This document shows positions 42,081 through 55,606 of a stretch of 62,881 nt of DNA, one piece after another (position 1 is the first letter of the stretch; every line of letters starts with the position of its first letter). The notes beneath the pieces are model-generated. The model worked only from the letters and a program-made list of their open reading frames with translations, was not told the DNA's origin and did no database searches. The position numbers and the translations under genes were made by a program. The stretch covers positions 1-62,881 of the forward strand of contig NJPS01000078.1 in NCBI GenBank assembly GCA_002946415.1, in the 5' to 3' direction. This DNA comes from Rutstroemia sp. NJR-2017a BVV2 (lineage: Eukaryota; Ascomycota; Leotiomycetes; Helotiales; Rutstroemiaceae).

Positions 42081-45000
42081 CTACCAAACACTTCCGTCTC
42101 CCCACATACTTCCATTCATACTCTCATCTCCATTTCGCAGGCCATTCATCACCATCTCATCGAAGCTAGCCTCCATCCCCTCTAGTTCTCTCATGAAGAA
42201 ATCGTGTTCTTCTTCCAATAGCTTGGTGTCAGCGCCCATACTTTCGGGATATCGTCGCACATTGAACCAATGAGTTAATGCCCTCAACGCTTGCTCCAAA
42301 GGCAGTGCTTCCTCAACTTCCGAATCCACATCGCCACCTGCTAGCCAATCATCTCTCAGCTCAGGTCTACAATGTAGATAAACAGCGGTAATGACCCTCA
42401 TATTCCCTTGCCTCCATTTCCGTCCACAATAAGGAACTTGATTTTTGAATAATTTAAGTGTATATAGCCGAAGTTCGGGTTGGGGTACTTTCAAAGATTT
42501 CTTGAAAATATTCGAGGACTTGTATTGTACAAGTAGTAGATTCCGATGAGCTTTGTTTTTACAGATTTTCTGCATGATTCGTAGGAAGTTGATGGAGGAG
42601 AAAAAGTTTCGCCAAGAATATTCTGTTTCGGGAGCCGGGCTAGTTTCAGTGGTTGGATTCCCAAGTTCGTCAACTTCAGGTACGTCTCGACGTGCTGCAT
42701 GTTGACCTTCTTGAAATGCTAGTGCTGGAAGCTGGTCATTAGAAGTAGCTGCCTTAGTCTCACGCTGCATCTTAATTGGAGGTGGGGCAGCATCATCTTC
42801 GCTTTCTGGTTCGGGAGGTGACGGCACGTTTTTGCTGTTGGCATTGCAGAAGGCGAAGAAACTATCAAATTTAGTACAGGAATCAGGATGGGTTTATTGT
42901 TCTTTACCTTAGTTCTTCCCGATCTGTTCTGCTGACGACCACCCTATCTATTTCTTGATGTGCGAACATCTTTAAGATCAAAGGAATATAATTCGAATCT
43001 AGTAGCAACTGAGTGAAATACTCAAATTTTAAAACATCTGTATGATCAGCATATCTTCGAGCAGGAAGATGGACACGTCTTACGTGAAACTTTGAACCAT
43101 TTCAAAAGGATAAGAAGTATGCCAGTGACGGCTTTCGACGTGATTTCCCGAAATCGCATTGCCTCAATCTCATCCACGGAGAGATCAGCAAGATCGATAG
43201 GATTCGGAAGAGGGACATTCGCTGGGTCCGCCTGCCGATTCTGTCCTGGAGCTCCATTCGTTCTGGGACCGATAGGAATGCCACTTTGTGGTTGTACATT
43301 TACTGATTGAGTTAAAATAGCTGTCACATTTGCTAGAACGGCCTTGAGCAGGACAATCACAAGGGATTGGAGATGTGGAAGTGAATGTTGCTGCGGGCTG
43401 TTAGAGAAGAAAGTAGCACTAAGAGCAGAAAACTTACATAGAATGACTCTATCATGTTTAGCTTTTCTTTGACTTCCGCACTGATGTCTCCACGTGGTCC
43501 ATAGTCAACATCAAGTGCCGGCCGTTTCTTCTTTTCGAATTTCAGCCCATCAGCCAGAATATGATCTAGATCCAATTCCTCGATATCCTCGTCGTCCGGG
43601 TCATCCCAACCTCGCTCGAACTTCAAGAAACGTTCTCGCTCGTCCCATAATTGTCGCATCGCTCTAGTCATCCTCATTCTGCCAGCAAACAACTCACCAG
43701 CCTCTAGAATCGACTTCGGTATATCGCTTCCCTCCCATTTTCGTCCAACAAGTAAGTCTTGTAATCCTGCGGTGCCTTTCCCACCTGCACTATTACTGGT
43801 GCTATCAAGAGGTGGGTACATGAAGGGGAAGTTCTGATTCGTCTGGTAGTTTTGCTTTTTGCCGGCTTTTCCACCTACAGGTGGGGATGGAGGTGGAGAA
43901 GGGGCAGGCGTCGCTATATGAACAGGCTGATGAAGAATAGACGCCCCACCACTGTTCGCGTTGGGTGGATTCAATATTCCAGACGTACTGGCTCTACTCG
44001 GACGGTTTGGAAGAGGCGGTAGTATTGAATTGTTATCTGGTTCCAGAGGTATCAAAGGTTCGGGTGGGATGTATGCGGGGTACTTCGACGTAATTTCTTG
44101 ACGGAAGATATGGTAGTCCAAAGGAGACGCGGTGATGATCTTTTCGCCAGCCGAATTGGCCAACTCATCGGTTGCTCTTTTAACATTGTCGATTTCATTG
44201 GTACCGCCAAATACCAGCAATATGGCTTTCCAGAAAAGAAGAAAGATCTGTGAATATGGGTGTGAGCAAAGTGGTCGTACAATACTTGGAATACTGACTC
44301 GTGTCTGAGGTAGTTCATTGGCCTCGTCCCATCGTAATTTTCCAGTAATGGTCAACAAAAACTCCACGAGGCTTGGTTCCAGCTTGGCTAGAAAAGGTCA
44401 GTGATCAAATATGGCTTTATATAGCTTGACTGACTTACAGAGTTTCTCTCGAGCATTCTGCATATCGTCTTTGTGGAATCGAATACCCTCTATAATTAAA
44501 TAGAAGATTGTCATCACGTTATCGAGTTCATCTTGTACAAATGGCACATCCTCTTCCGTCAATTTTGTTTCCCTCACGTCGTCATCCCTGCAAGTTCATT
44601 AGTATTGCCGTATTCGATTATTCTTGTATTTTCCTCACCATAAATACTTAAAAGCATTCTGCGTAACATCATATACCACCTCAATTCCTCCGCTCTCCGC
44701 AAGTAGTAACAAGTTCTCCTTCATGTGTTCAATTTGCGAGGGCGTCGCTTTCGTTTTATTTTTCGGTTTTTTCGACGAAGTTGCATCGAGCTCCTCCTTC
44801 TTTCCAGCAGTCTCATCCCATATCCCAAGCACAACGTGAAGTATTGTCTGTAGGCTTTTGCATCTCCGTCGCAAATCCGCCGCATGCATCCCTTCGATTT
44901 CCTTCTTTAAAAAGTTGAGTCGCTGTTCTCGACCTGCTTCCAGCCAGGATTTCTCCGATGACTTCTTCCATCGTCGTCTAAATGTGTCCTTTGCTCTGTT

Positions 45001-45393
45001 CAGCCTTTTGAATTCCGCTTCATTGTATGAAAACCACTCATCGATTTCCTCCTCGAACGAAGCAGTATCAGCATAGACAAAGGTATATGAGGTAGGATCA
45101 ATCTTTGGAAACTCGGTGACAAGCTTCTTCAGCTGCACCAACGAGAGAGAGTCCGTCGGATTTCCGAGCATTTGCTGTTGCTGCTGCTGTGGGGCAGGAG
45201 GTGGTGGGGGTTGATGCGGCGGAGGGGGTTGAGGCTGGTGTCGCTGTAATTGTGGACGTGCCATAGGAACACTTGTCGGAGGATCTGGGGCAGGAGAAGG
45301 AAGCCCTACATCTGCCAGCCCGGTATCTGCGACATCAGCTGTATCCTTTGGAGTGGCATCGCCAGTGGAAGATTTGGTCCATAAAGAAGACAT
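42081..45393 (-). CDS. ham-2: STRIPAK complex subunit, FAR11/HAM-2 (STRIP1/2) family
   Basis: Seven exons: complement(42081..42861, 42908..43037, 43084..43390, 43438..44247, 44299..44387, 44439..44587, 44639..45393), 1006 aa. All six introns are 46-51 nt and each junction restores family sequence, for example KYLWDDDVRE, LPQTRIFLLFWK, ESFYQHSLPHLQSLVIVLL, KWFKVSHVLKFEYFTQLLLDSNYIPLI and REELSFFAFCN. The N-terminus is Pro/Gln-rich (poly-Q run), then the N1221 region (LVQLKKLVTEFPKIDP to about exon 4), a Pro-rich linker and the C-terminal DUF3402 region. Homologues (yeast Far11, Neurospora HAM-2, Sordaria PRO22) are scaffold subunits of the striatin-PP2A complex, acting at the nuclear envelope/ER in hyphal fusion and fruiting-body development. 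The 3' flank carries the box array. Confidence 0.93.
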
Positions 45394-46010
45394 TGTTTAG
45401 GATTTCGGCAGTGTAGTCGGGAGTAGAGAAGGGAGGATGTGGCAGATAGATCATTAGTCAAGTAATACTCTCATGATTCGTAGAATTCGTAGACTTCATC
45501 ATACATCAAATGTGCGACAAGGAGGCGTTCGCAGTTCGCAGTATTATGTATCGCATATTTATTGTTGATGTTGGTACAAAGGCAAATTGTATGGCGGTTT
45601 GCGATCTACGCGCGTTGGGAGCGGAGGAGCTGTCTCGCTTATGATAAGGTCGATAAGAGAATTTGGTGGTGCAGTTGCTCATTATTAGTTTCAAGGGTGA
45701 GAATAGATACGCTTTCGATGGGTTGTATGTCACTTATGCTACCAAAACTTTTCGGTTGGGATCTCTTCATAACCAATGGCTGATTTCCTCCTGATATTGG
45801 TCTGACGAGAAAAAGAATACAGACTCAACCCCGCTAGATCGGCCACCGGCCACGTGTGCTACACGCGCCACACAACCATTCCACGGATAGCAGCAGACCC
45901 ATTTGGAACCCGATGCAACCCCTCGCTGAAAGTAAGAAAAATGCATAACGTAGGACCCGAGGGAAGAACAAAAAATGCCAAAAGCTCAACCCGGAACAGG
46001 CAAAAGTTGA
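45394..46010. promoter_or_regulatory. Promoter side of ham-2
   Basis: Upstream region of the ham-2 ATG, bounded on the other side by the tRNA-Glu gene. No specific site recognised. Confidence 0.4.
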
Positions 46011-46109
46011 TTCCGGTACGGGGAATTGAACCCCGGTCTCCCGCGACCGTTGCTAACTGAGAGTTGAGCGAATGAGAGGCGGAAATGCTAGCCACTACAC
46101 CATGCCGGA
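46011..46109 (-). tRNA. tRNA-Glu(CTC) with a 27-nt intron
   Basis: The minus strand folds to a cloverleaf: acceptor TCCGGCA/TACCGGA, D stem GTGT/GCAT, anticodon stem TCCGC/GCGGG around loop CTCTCAC (anticodon CTC), T arm with GGTTCAATTCC. The intron (46046-46072) follows position 37, the canonical place, giving a 72-nt mature tRNA. One acceptor position is a C-A mismatch (position 6; usual fungal sequence TCCGGTA). Confidence 0.9.
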
Positions 46110-47175
46110 TGTTGTATACTCTGGTTGCCTTATTCTAACTTATATATTATTCACCTTTTTTTCAACGAGGTTACTTTTTATATTCTGTAACAGGCCGATC
46201 ATAACTTCAAGAGCAACTTCTGCGCTGGAGACAACACGAGAGTAGAGTTGATAACCTGCGACATTTTGACGGTGCACTTCAGACAAGAATTTGTATAACT
46301 ATTTGCATGTCTCAATCACGCAGCCAGAGGTTAATATTACAGCTCAACTTCTACAACTGGCTGTAGTAGCCTAATTGAAAGATCAAATGCCATGATTTCG
46401 CGTCGGAACCTCTTCATATTTTGCATCTTCCCTCATATGCCGACCAGAAGTCGTGGTATTGGCTGGATTATCATGAGACGGAAAGCTTGCTATCACAGAG
46501 AGATTTCAACTTTTTCGCACTTCAAAGCTCATCAAGTAGAGACTATTATGCACACCGAGAGAGTTCACCGAGTGGCCACCCTCACTACGGATTGGCATTA
46601 TCTACCACGAGCGGCGTGAAACCCCATTGACGTCGACTAGAAGAAATGAAGCTAGGAGTTTAGTTGGATAGTTAAGATACTCGAAACGCGGTGGCTCTTG
46701 AGATGGATACTAGGATATTTCCGCATATTCTAGCTTGGGCCTACAGACTCAGATGTACTAGCAAATAACCACCTGATCATTCTCAACCATCTATTTTAAC
46801 ATCGCCGCACGAATGTTCCCCACTACAAGAGAGACCCCAAATGTTGCAATACCGTCGTAAAAATACTTATCTGATCTTTTGCGTTGATATCATTTGATGT
46901 TGTCGAGAGACTAAGTGGTCCGATGGATGTCGCTATGATACGCATGATGTTTCGAAAACAATGTGAAGTACAACATCACACAGTACTTCGTCATCTGTTT
47001 TCTTGGCTGTTTGAAGGCGCAGATCTTTATAGTTATATTTCTCCGGAAGGATCCTTCCATCTAAAGAGATATACTGTTATTGAGAATTTCATGAATCCGG
47101 GAAAATCCTGATTTCGTTACTATTGCTATGTGTGTTTAATCAGATATCCCTATTTTCATATTAACAAACTTTATA
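46110..47175. other. Intergenic spacer
   Basis: No gene recognised between tRNA-Glu and the PEBP gene. Short plus-strand frames at 46392-46619 and 46884-47111 have no identifiable content. Confidence 0.45.
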
Positions 47176-48046
47176 ATGTACACAATCTCTTCACTTCTCG
47201 CGGTGGCGCTCGCTGGCGGCGTCTCTGCTTTCACACCTACTGGTTTTGAACCGGCTTCTTCCAACAACCTCACCGTCGCGTACGGCAAGACTCTCGCCAT
47301 AAATGGCCGACAGATATTACGTGCAGGTAAATACCACTTCCAAATTCCATCTTTCCCTCAACCATAAACTAATAAAGGCCTCAGACACAGCCCAACCGCC
47401 CACCATCGGCACAACTACTAAACTCACCGGCACCTACACAATCCTCATGGTCGACCCCGACATCCCCTCATCCTCTGGTACCGGCCCCACATCTCAATTC
47501 CTCCACTGGGTACAATCCGACCTCGTCTCCTCCAACACCACCACAACAATCTCCGGCCAGAAAGTCTACACCCTAGTCAACACAAAAAACACCACCGCCT
47601 TCGCCGCATATCTGCAACCCAATCCCCCCAACAAAGCACCCACCACGCATCGCTACACCCAACTACTTTTCAACACCACAGGCGGAAGTGCTAGCACTGC
47701 ATTGAAAAGTCTGCAGACAGCAGCAAAGTCGAGGGAAAACTTCAGTACAACCGATGTGGTGAAAAGTGCCGGCTTGGTGGTGCTCATGGGGAATAGTTTT
47801 GATGTGGCGTTTGCGGATAAGGGGATAAACTCTACGGGAGCTGGCGCGGGCTCGAGCTCAGGAACGAGTGGCGGGAAAGGCTCGGGGACGAGTGGTGGGG
47901 AAGGCAATGGAACGGCAACGTCGAATTCAACTAGTACTTCTACCGCTGGTCCGGTGGTGAGTACGGGTGGTGCGGGGATGGTCAATGTGCGGGGGAGTGA
48001 ATGGGCGGCTTTGACTGCGATGGGAGCGGCTGTTATGTTGCTGTAG
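47176..48046 (+). CDS. Secreted, GPI-anchored-type PEBP family protein
   Basis: Join(47176..47326, 47385..48046), 270 aa. The 58-nt intron (GTAAAT..ACTAATAA..TCAG) joins QILRA to DTAQPPTIG. A signal peptide (MYTISSLLAVALAGGVSA) precedes the phosphatidylethanolamine-binding fold. DPDIPSSSG..SQFLHW is the anion-site motif (DPDxP..HW) and PPNKAPTTHRY is the second signature. A Gly/Ser/Thr-rich linker then leads to a short hydrophobic C-terminus (WAALTAMGAAVMLL) typical of a GPI signal. PEBP proteins bind anionic ligands; secreted fungal members have no settled role. Several N-X-T sites are present. Confidence 0.9.
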
Positions 48047-48979
48047 GGGGATGAATTATGATATAGATAATGATATTATGATTATGATTGCGCGATTTGA
48101 TATGCTTGTTTTTATGAAGTTAATGTGCGCGAAGCTTTCATGTCAAGATGACCTCCCACAACTGACTATGAGATAAGACTACTATATCATCTGATTGCCC
48201 GGTTGAGTGTACATCTACTTTGACTTCGAGTCTACACTACACGCCTCTACATTATCATTATCGATGCCTCCTCGCAGTCATTACAGTTAACTTCCTCTTT
48301 CTCGTCTAGTCTATGATCCTATCTCTGTGTACCGACCAGCAATCCTCAATCTGCGCCCAGGTGTCCAGTCCACAGAACTAGATGTCTCGTCAGACCTAAA
48401 CCAGATCAGAGCAACTCCCAAAACGACGCACCAGAATATTCGCGGAATGTTGGATATTCTGGTCCCGCCATCTGGTCCCGCCATCTCAAGTGTGATGTGT
48501 AAAGGCACTTATGTCGGTGATGTATTAAAGCGGATGTGACTGCTAAGAGTGTGATGTTTGGCTTTCGTGGAGCAATATCACTACCCTTTTTATCTCCAGG
48601 TCAGATAGTGAATGCGGGTAGATGCAGAAAACCACAGCCATAGCAGTGACAAAGCAGATGTGCTATTTATGATCCTTCGAGTTTATCCTTCTCATTTCAA
48701 AGCTTTTACCTTCGGTGTCTACACTAACCTTGAGGGAAATTAATTACTCTTAGAAGGATTTAGTCCTATTTATGTTTTTAAATAGCAATATCTCCGCTTG
48801 TTTGAAAATGGATGTTCTCAATATGCCGACCCGATATGTTCCACGACGATGCTCCAACGGAATGACTGTTGCTGAATTGATTGCAGTTACACCAGCAAGA
48901 TACCCTGTCGCACATTCGTGCAGATGATTCATCGGATGTCTATATGCTGGAACTTTTACTTAATCACCCTTTTACATAT
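48047..48979. other. Convergent intergenic spacer
   Basis: 3' regions of the PEBP gene (+) and the decarboxylase gene (-). No gene recognised. Confidence 0.45.
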
Positions 48980-50396
48980 CTAATCCTTGTCCTTAACTAC
49001 ACGTGCCAATTCACTCCGAACAGGCACATTACTACTTCTATTGATATCCGGAAACCCCTTGACATTTACCCCTTTCCTGAACAAAACACAGTGCGTAGAA
49101 CCCCCAAAATGGAACTAACAAACAGATCAGTTAGTTATACCCTAGTACGAACCAGATTACTCACCATTCCCAGCTGATCCCCCTTCTTCACACGTTCACC
49201 TTCCTTCACCGTAACCTCACATGTCGAAACCTCCACCATCCCCACCGGCAGCACGCAAATGAGTCCAATATCCGGATTGTCCGCCTCGATGAAGATAAGC
49301 GCGCGAGTAGCAAGCACAGAAAGGTATTCCTGGCCGGTATTTTGGCCCTCCGAGCTAATCGAACTGGATTCCTCCAGCGTTGTGAACGGGGGCTCGGAGT
49401 AATATGTTCCATCTACTGTATACGCCTTCACGATCTTGCCACTTACAGGCGAATGCCAACGGTGGTAACTTAAGGCACTGAGGAAAGCTTGGTAGATGGT
49501 GCCGCCGACGAATTGATCCGCGAGTTCATCATGCGCTAGCATTTCAAGCACGGAATACGGCTGGCCTTTGACCCAGAATTTATCGATTGCTTTGACGTTG
49601 GAGGCGACCTTGTAAGGCTGCGACTCGCAGGAGTTGGCAATGACGGAATCATCGTCGGGGGAAGCCACGGGGCGGATGTTCTCTTTGAATCTCCTGGTGA
49701 AGAAGTGGTCCCAGGAAGTATAGCCATGGTATTTGTCCGACGGGTCGCACTCGTACATTTCTTCAAACTTGTACGATGTCCCAGCCGCGGCGTTTGCTGC
49801 GTGGGTGAGATCTTCGTATCCAGTGGGGCCAAACCATCCATCGGGCTCGGTGGAGAGGACAGAGGCGGAGTCGGGGCTGGAGAGGAATTTGGACCATTCG
49901 TTGAGGATCTTCTTTAGCATTTTATTGACGGTAGGATCTTGGAAGACTGCGAATCCACTTGGTGTGCCCATTGGCCAGTCAAAGATGGCATGGAATGGAA
50001 GCCCGACAAGACCTGCTTGGTGCTCTCGTTCGCTATACGACGGCGCGGTGGTGAGAAGATGGTTCATCAATTGCAGCATGTGATCGTGATCACGGATCTG
50101 GTATTTGTCGGCGGGATTTGAATTGTACGGTTTCTTGTTTGGAAGTTGCTCGAACATGGAGTTGAAAAGGAGATGGTAGCGGGTGTCATTTTCAATCAAG
50201 TCTTTGAACTCCTTTATCACTGGGTGGAGTTCTTGAGGTGTGTTGTCCACGTGCTGGATTTTCTGATTGAGCCAGTTTTGATGCACGCGGTGGTCGTTGG
50301 GAAGCCAATTGCCAATTCTGTCTTGTTTAATAGTGCTGTCGAGGGAGAGGAATGTTGGACTGACCTGTGGACTCTGTGCTCTTCTGGTACACCCAT
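48980..50396 (-). CDS. Phosphatidylserine decarboxylase-family enzyme with PsiD-like layout
   Basis: Join complement(48980..49114, 49165..50317, 50365..50396), 439 aa. The 32-nt first exon (MGVPEEHRVH) is joined by a 47-nt intron to RIGNWLPNDHRVHQNWL; a 50-nt intron (GTGAGT..CTAACTGAT..GTTAG) joins DQLGM to FHFGGSTHCVLF. The C-terminal domain has WDHFFTRRFKENIRPV, YHRWHSPVSGKIV and the GGST motif, where the chain cleaves itself to make the pyruvoyl cofactor. No mitochondrial presequence or membrane segment is present; instead there is an N-terminal domain of about 150 residues as in the soluble fungal group that includes the tryptophan decarboxylase PsiD. The substrate may therefore be an aromatic amino acid rather than phosphatidylserine; this is inference. 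No neighbouring pathway genes are seen. Confidence 0.85.
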
Positions 50397-50495
50397 GATG
50401 ATGATTCAGGTGAACAGAATATAATGAGAATATCTAGGCTGGAATTATGATTTGCGATTGAATACTCTATAACGTAGCTGCTTCTTTGCCCGGGG

Positions 50496-50501
50496 TATAT
50501 A
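50496..50501 (-). promoter_or_regulatory. TATA box of the decarboxylase gene
   Basis: The minus strand reads GGGTTATATACCCCG, with TATATA about 100 nt before the ATG at 50396, inside a short GC palindrome. Confidence 0.55.
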
Positions 50502-53500
50502 ACCCTGACCTCTTAAGAATGTGGAGTTTGCAAGAATACGTCATATGACGTTGGAACTAAATCAAATTTAAACAATTCTATTATTAAAAATAACAGGATT
50601 GAAGTTTATTTATTATATATACACGTCCATTATTTTCTTTAATTCTAAACCGAAAGATTTAAATCCCCAAAAACTTGTTTCAGTTCTCACATTGAAATTG
50701 TTGGCAGCGATAGTAGTACTCGTGCTCAACCGCGACAGCTTTAGATGGCCGGACCACTCACCATACATACTAGCACAAGAGCGGGGAAACCCTTATACAC
50801 CATTGGGACACTCTCGAAGAACTTTCTCCAGAGAATATAGAATCTAGGTTGGAGAGGAGAGAGTAAAGACAATGTGCCGCTATGACGCGTCATCAATCGA
50901 CATTGGAAGAGCAGAAAATCTCAGCGCAGTATCTGCAATACACAAGAACGAGACATACAATGACTGTGTCCCTGGGAGGAGCATAGTTTGCCCGTAGCGA
51001 ATCCAGATACTCTCGCAATTTCATTTACGATTGCCCAGCGCCCGCAGGATCCAACTCATGTCTACTCGTGATGGTATCATCAGTGAAGAAGTGTTTTCCT
51101 CAAGCGGCCATAATCTCCTCCCAACGAACCTTCATGATCTCAACTCCTCCTTTTCGTGTTTTTTGTGGTCCCATGAGAAATGCTCAACGTCCACCCGCAT
51201 TGCAGTAATCCTTGAAATATAACCCTAGTATCAGAGCCACTCTTCTCTTGGAAACGACTAATCACCAGAGGATGTACTAACTATCCGACCAACTTCAAAA
51301 CTTCGATATTCTCAATGTCCAAATTTCATTTAAACAATCAGATATATAATTGTACTTAAGTGTATATTAGTTCATAATGTTCAAATATCACTTAAACAAT
51401 CAGAAGTTGGTTGGGTAGTTAGAACACCTCCTGGTGAATGATATCGATTCAATTCCCCTTCCCACAATCACCGAACTCCGGCTCATGATCATTGATAGAG
51501 TCTCGGGATGGAGTACGCACTGGCATACGAGTTCAGACCGCTAGACCTGAGATCAATTTGTAGAATGAAGACAGAGGAAGAATACTGCTGATCTTATGGA
51601 CGAGAAGGAGCACCCGGGACGAGTAACGCATCTCGTCCAAGTTTCAGAAAAGTCGATAGCATAGTAGTGAAGTCAACTGACAGCTCTCCGTATATATGCA
51701 ATGACCATCCCGTTCACCTAAATCATGCAGCAGCCGAAATAACCCACTGGTCTCTAACATCATGTCCTTCAGATACGCCACACGCCCAATTCTCCTGCAT
51801 GCGTTTATCTGGCATTTGCATCGTGCAGCGCTCTTCCTCCATTCTGGTTTCGTGTTACAAGCACAAAATACCTCTCACTTTCCATCCCATCACCTACCTC
51901 TCTTCTCCTCCCCCTAGCTCATCTTATCGCAGCTGAAACTCTTCCCTTCCAACCCCTCTAACTTATCTATTTATTCCCCTTCAATCGGCAACCCGAAAAC
52001 TCGGACCGTACACCCCAACCGAAGCTGCCCCAATCGTGCCCCCAGCCAGCCACGAAATCCCAAACCCAACACCCAGCGCCTAATGGTTCAAATACGATCT
52101 TCCTCCCCCCAAACACCACACCCCATCCCACTCCACCCGTCTCGTCTGGGCGTCTGCCTACAGTCCAGTCCAAACACGGACCACCCGTCCCGCCCGTTTT
52201 ACGACTGAACAACCGACCAACCACATCTCCCGCATCGTAAAATCGACTTCTACCCACGTGTGATATCGATGATGTGCACCAGGGTCAGAAACTTAACTCA
52301 GATTACTTTCGAAGTTTGGACAGAAAAGATATGCGACTCATAACCGTTGCCTCGGCTCAACTTTTCAGCTCGCGCCATAGCTTTTCCTGACTCGAGAGAG
52401 GGAAATCATCGGATCATGTATGCAGACTGACTTACTGACTATCAACAAATAAACGAAAGATGGACGGCAAGGAAGAAAAGAAACGGGCTCGGGTCATTTC
52501 GCTTGTCAATCGCCCGTTCCCATACCAAGCAAGCAACCAAGCCGAACTGAGCCCGACCTCGCACACATGAATCGTGCGAAAAACGTGGCGAGCCGATATT
52601 GACAGGTCAGATGCGGTTTGGCACTGCCATGACCAAACTCGTAGTCATTTACGGACGAGGCTCGTTGCCGCCGATAGTGGGGTGATGTGATGCGCGTGTT
52701 AGGGTGAGGTTACACAGCGGAACTACTCCAACAATTAGAGTTTTTCCTGGGGAGGGGCAGAGGAATAGTGATCAAGTGTTTTCCAAGGTTGAGGAGCAGA
52801 GTGCGGAATTGCAGAAAAGTTTAAGAGATGAGTTCCAAGCAGAAATACAAGCTTGCTCCTTGTTGCGGTGGTGAAGAGAAAGGGGGGATTTTCGGTGCAT
52901 ATACTTTTTTGTGGTGCGAGACGAGCCGCCGCGGAGGGAAAGTTTGGAGATACGAGGGGAGAAGAGTGGTTATTGTGATGACGATGATGGCAAGGTTGTT
53001 GTGACTTCGCTCGCAGCCGGCATGTCGTCGATACAAGAATAGAAGACGAAATATCACATCACACCCATATGCATCTCATCTCATCACCAAAACCCCCCCG
53101 GACATTTATACCCCCTCCCCTCGACCTCGACCGAGGATCAACCACCGCGCGCGCGCTCGTCCTGCCTGTACTACCTACCCAAGAGTCCAAGCGGCTCACC
53201 AGCTCGAGCCATCCCAAAGCAGAAATAATACTCGAGCTTCGTCTAGAGTACATCGGTCAGGTATTCCAGGAGAAAAAAACTCTTTCGTTCCCGGCCCCGT
53301 AGCTTTCTTACTTTACTTTACGGTTATCGCAATCTGCGAACGAGAGTCGCGGCCCGCGAGAAGCGAGTGCGAGCCTTTTTCAGGGGTGTTCCTTACGGTT
53401 CGTTCGCAAGTTCATGGTTTTTTGGGGCAGCTAGAGTATGAAGGAGAGGACCGGACAGGTACAAGTACAGGTACAAGTACAAGGAGACTAGGTTGGGGAA

Positions 53501-55555
53501 AGCTTTGATATTGTTCTTGGGTGAGTCTGGATTTAATATGGGAAGTATGAAGTGCTTCGTAGCAAGCAATCGATTCTCTGGTACCGGAAAGTGGAGACGA
53601 CGGATTTAAGATTGCGAAAGTCATGTATATCCGTAGAAGAGAGTTTCCTCATGAGTCCTGTGAGAGTTTCTGGAACGCGGTTTCTGATTCGTGTTATCGG
53701 CGGTGAAGCTGTAAGAAGATTCTAGCTGGGTGAGTTTTATATTGGGTATACGCTCGTAAGGTAAGGTACGAAGACGACGTGCAGTATGCTTCTAGCGAAC
53801 GGAGATGTTCCTGAGAAGGAAATGTACCCCCTGAATGAGGACGACGAATCCGGTCTTCGGCGGAGCAGTTATGTAACTGAGAAAAGTACGTGAAAATTCA
53901 TTAATCCGCGGACCTTGATTGGATGATTCGATTTCCTTTCGTAGATTTATGTCGGTACATTTTTTATCTCCGTAGTTTCGCAAGCAAGATACTTGCCTTT
54001 TCGACGATCATCATTATATCATCATATCAGAACCATGCCAGCGGTGTTCGGCTTTCTAACGTCGAGAGGGGCATTCGCTTGCCAGATTTCTCTCTCTTGA
54101 AACATTTCGCTTGAGATCGTACCATAGCTGCAGAACTTCGGCGCGTTGTCTGAATGGGCATGTGTCAGTTGTATATATGGGGGAGGGGAGACTTTGGCCC
54201 GGAGCTCTGGGATTGACTGGGCCGTGTTACGGTATGAGAATTGGCGAAATGGATAGCTTATCAAATTGGGGTTCGAGGGAGGGGAGGCAATTCGCATTTT
54301 AAGGGTCTCTCTTGTTACCCCGTGAGTAGCCCCGTGAGTAGGAGCGGTGGAATGAAATTTTTGACGTGATTGCGGACTTTCGGCCGAAAAGATCATGTCG
54401 CAAAGGGATGATCTGATTTTTTGATTGATAGGAGAGCAGAATATCTTGCGTGGCATGTAATTCGTATTACCTTTCTTTTCTTGTATATGGCAGTATGCTG
54501 TGGAAGCCATCTCTCAGTCACACGTGGAAGTTCACTGTTCATGCCCACGAGGAAGAGGCTTGACTGTCTACCAATCCTGAAGCTTTTTTGTCCTCATATA
54601 CCAGCATCAAGCTTCGAGAAATGCACGCAGCCAAGCAATTGTGTTCTCCAAACAGAAATCATCTAGGCAAACCGATTGTTGCACAACATGTGTGGATCTT
54701 CATGCTGAGTGATATGAATAAACAAAAAACGGCAGAGAAAATGTGAACACCAATAGAGTTGCTTTGCTGAAGGAGCGCAACATGTTATGGCATGAAGATC
54801 TGCATGATGATGATCTGATATGTGATTGGATCCTTGGTTTCTTTTTCTCTCTCGAAAGTGCTGTTTATCCTGCCAACATCACAACACCAACTGAAATTAA
54901 GAATTGAACAATTCATCAGATAGGCACGGTTCATCCTCCCTAGTTTTTGATATTTTGATTGATCTGCTCTCCGGGTTTTCTAGACCCGGCAAGGGACCCA
55001 TCCTCCGCTCCTTGTGTCGCTAGCCAAGCCAGGGAAACCTTTCTTGGACGAGGAAAATACCCCTTCATTGACTAAAGTGCGAAGCGACAGAGCACAGAAG
55101 CAGCGCACACACCCTTGCTGGGTAAAGCGGAAGCGCGGAATTTACTTGCATCTTGAAAATGTTACCGGTACCCGTAGGCTAAATTACTGGAAAATTGGAG
55201 ACTTAATAAAGAGTGGGTAGGGACTTTGCACTGCATTTTTACTGCTAACCCACAATATTCTGGCTTCTACAGAGGCTCGAGAGGTAAGCAGAGGGTTCTG
55301 TCAGTGGGCGGAGCTGCTGGAGAGTGTAAGCTATCACATCAACCTTGGAACCACGAGTGTCAGCTTGTAGGGGAGAAAAGGAATAAACGCCTAGCACTGC
55401 TGCGCGCCAACCTGCAGGAGGAACATTCATCACAAGCAGCGATCGGCGGTCGTACAGTAGAAGGTTGGAAGAGGTGAAAGAAGTCGAGGACAGCACATAA
55501 AGCTAGTTCCATTAACCTCTTCCATCGGGTACTACCTAGATATACTCGGGCTAGA

Positions 55556-55606
55556 TGTGCTGTGCTGTGCTGTGCTATGCTATGCTGTGCTGTGCTGTGT
55601 TGTGCA
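55556..55606 (+). repeat. TGTGC/TATGC pentanucleotide microsatellite
   Basis: About nine near-perfect five-base units (GCTGT, GCTAT) in a row. Followed about 100 bp later by five CACCCAT units. Confidence 0.8.

Noticed and set aside
51405..51470. tRNA-like stretch (GGGTAGTTAGAAC..GATTCAATTCC)
   Set aside because: No complete cloverleaf; at most a decayed tRNA-derived repeat.
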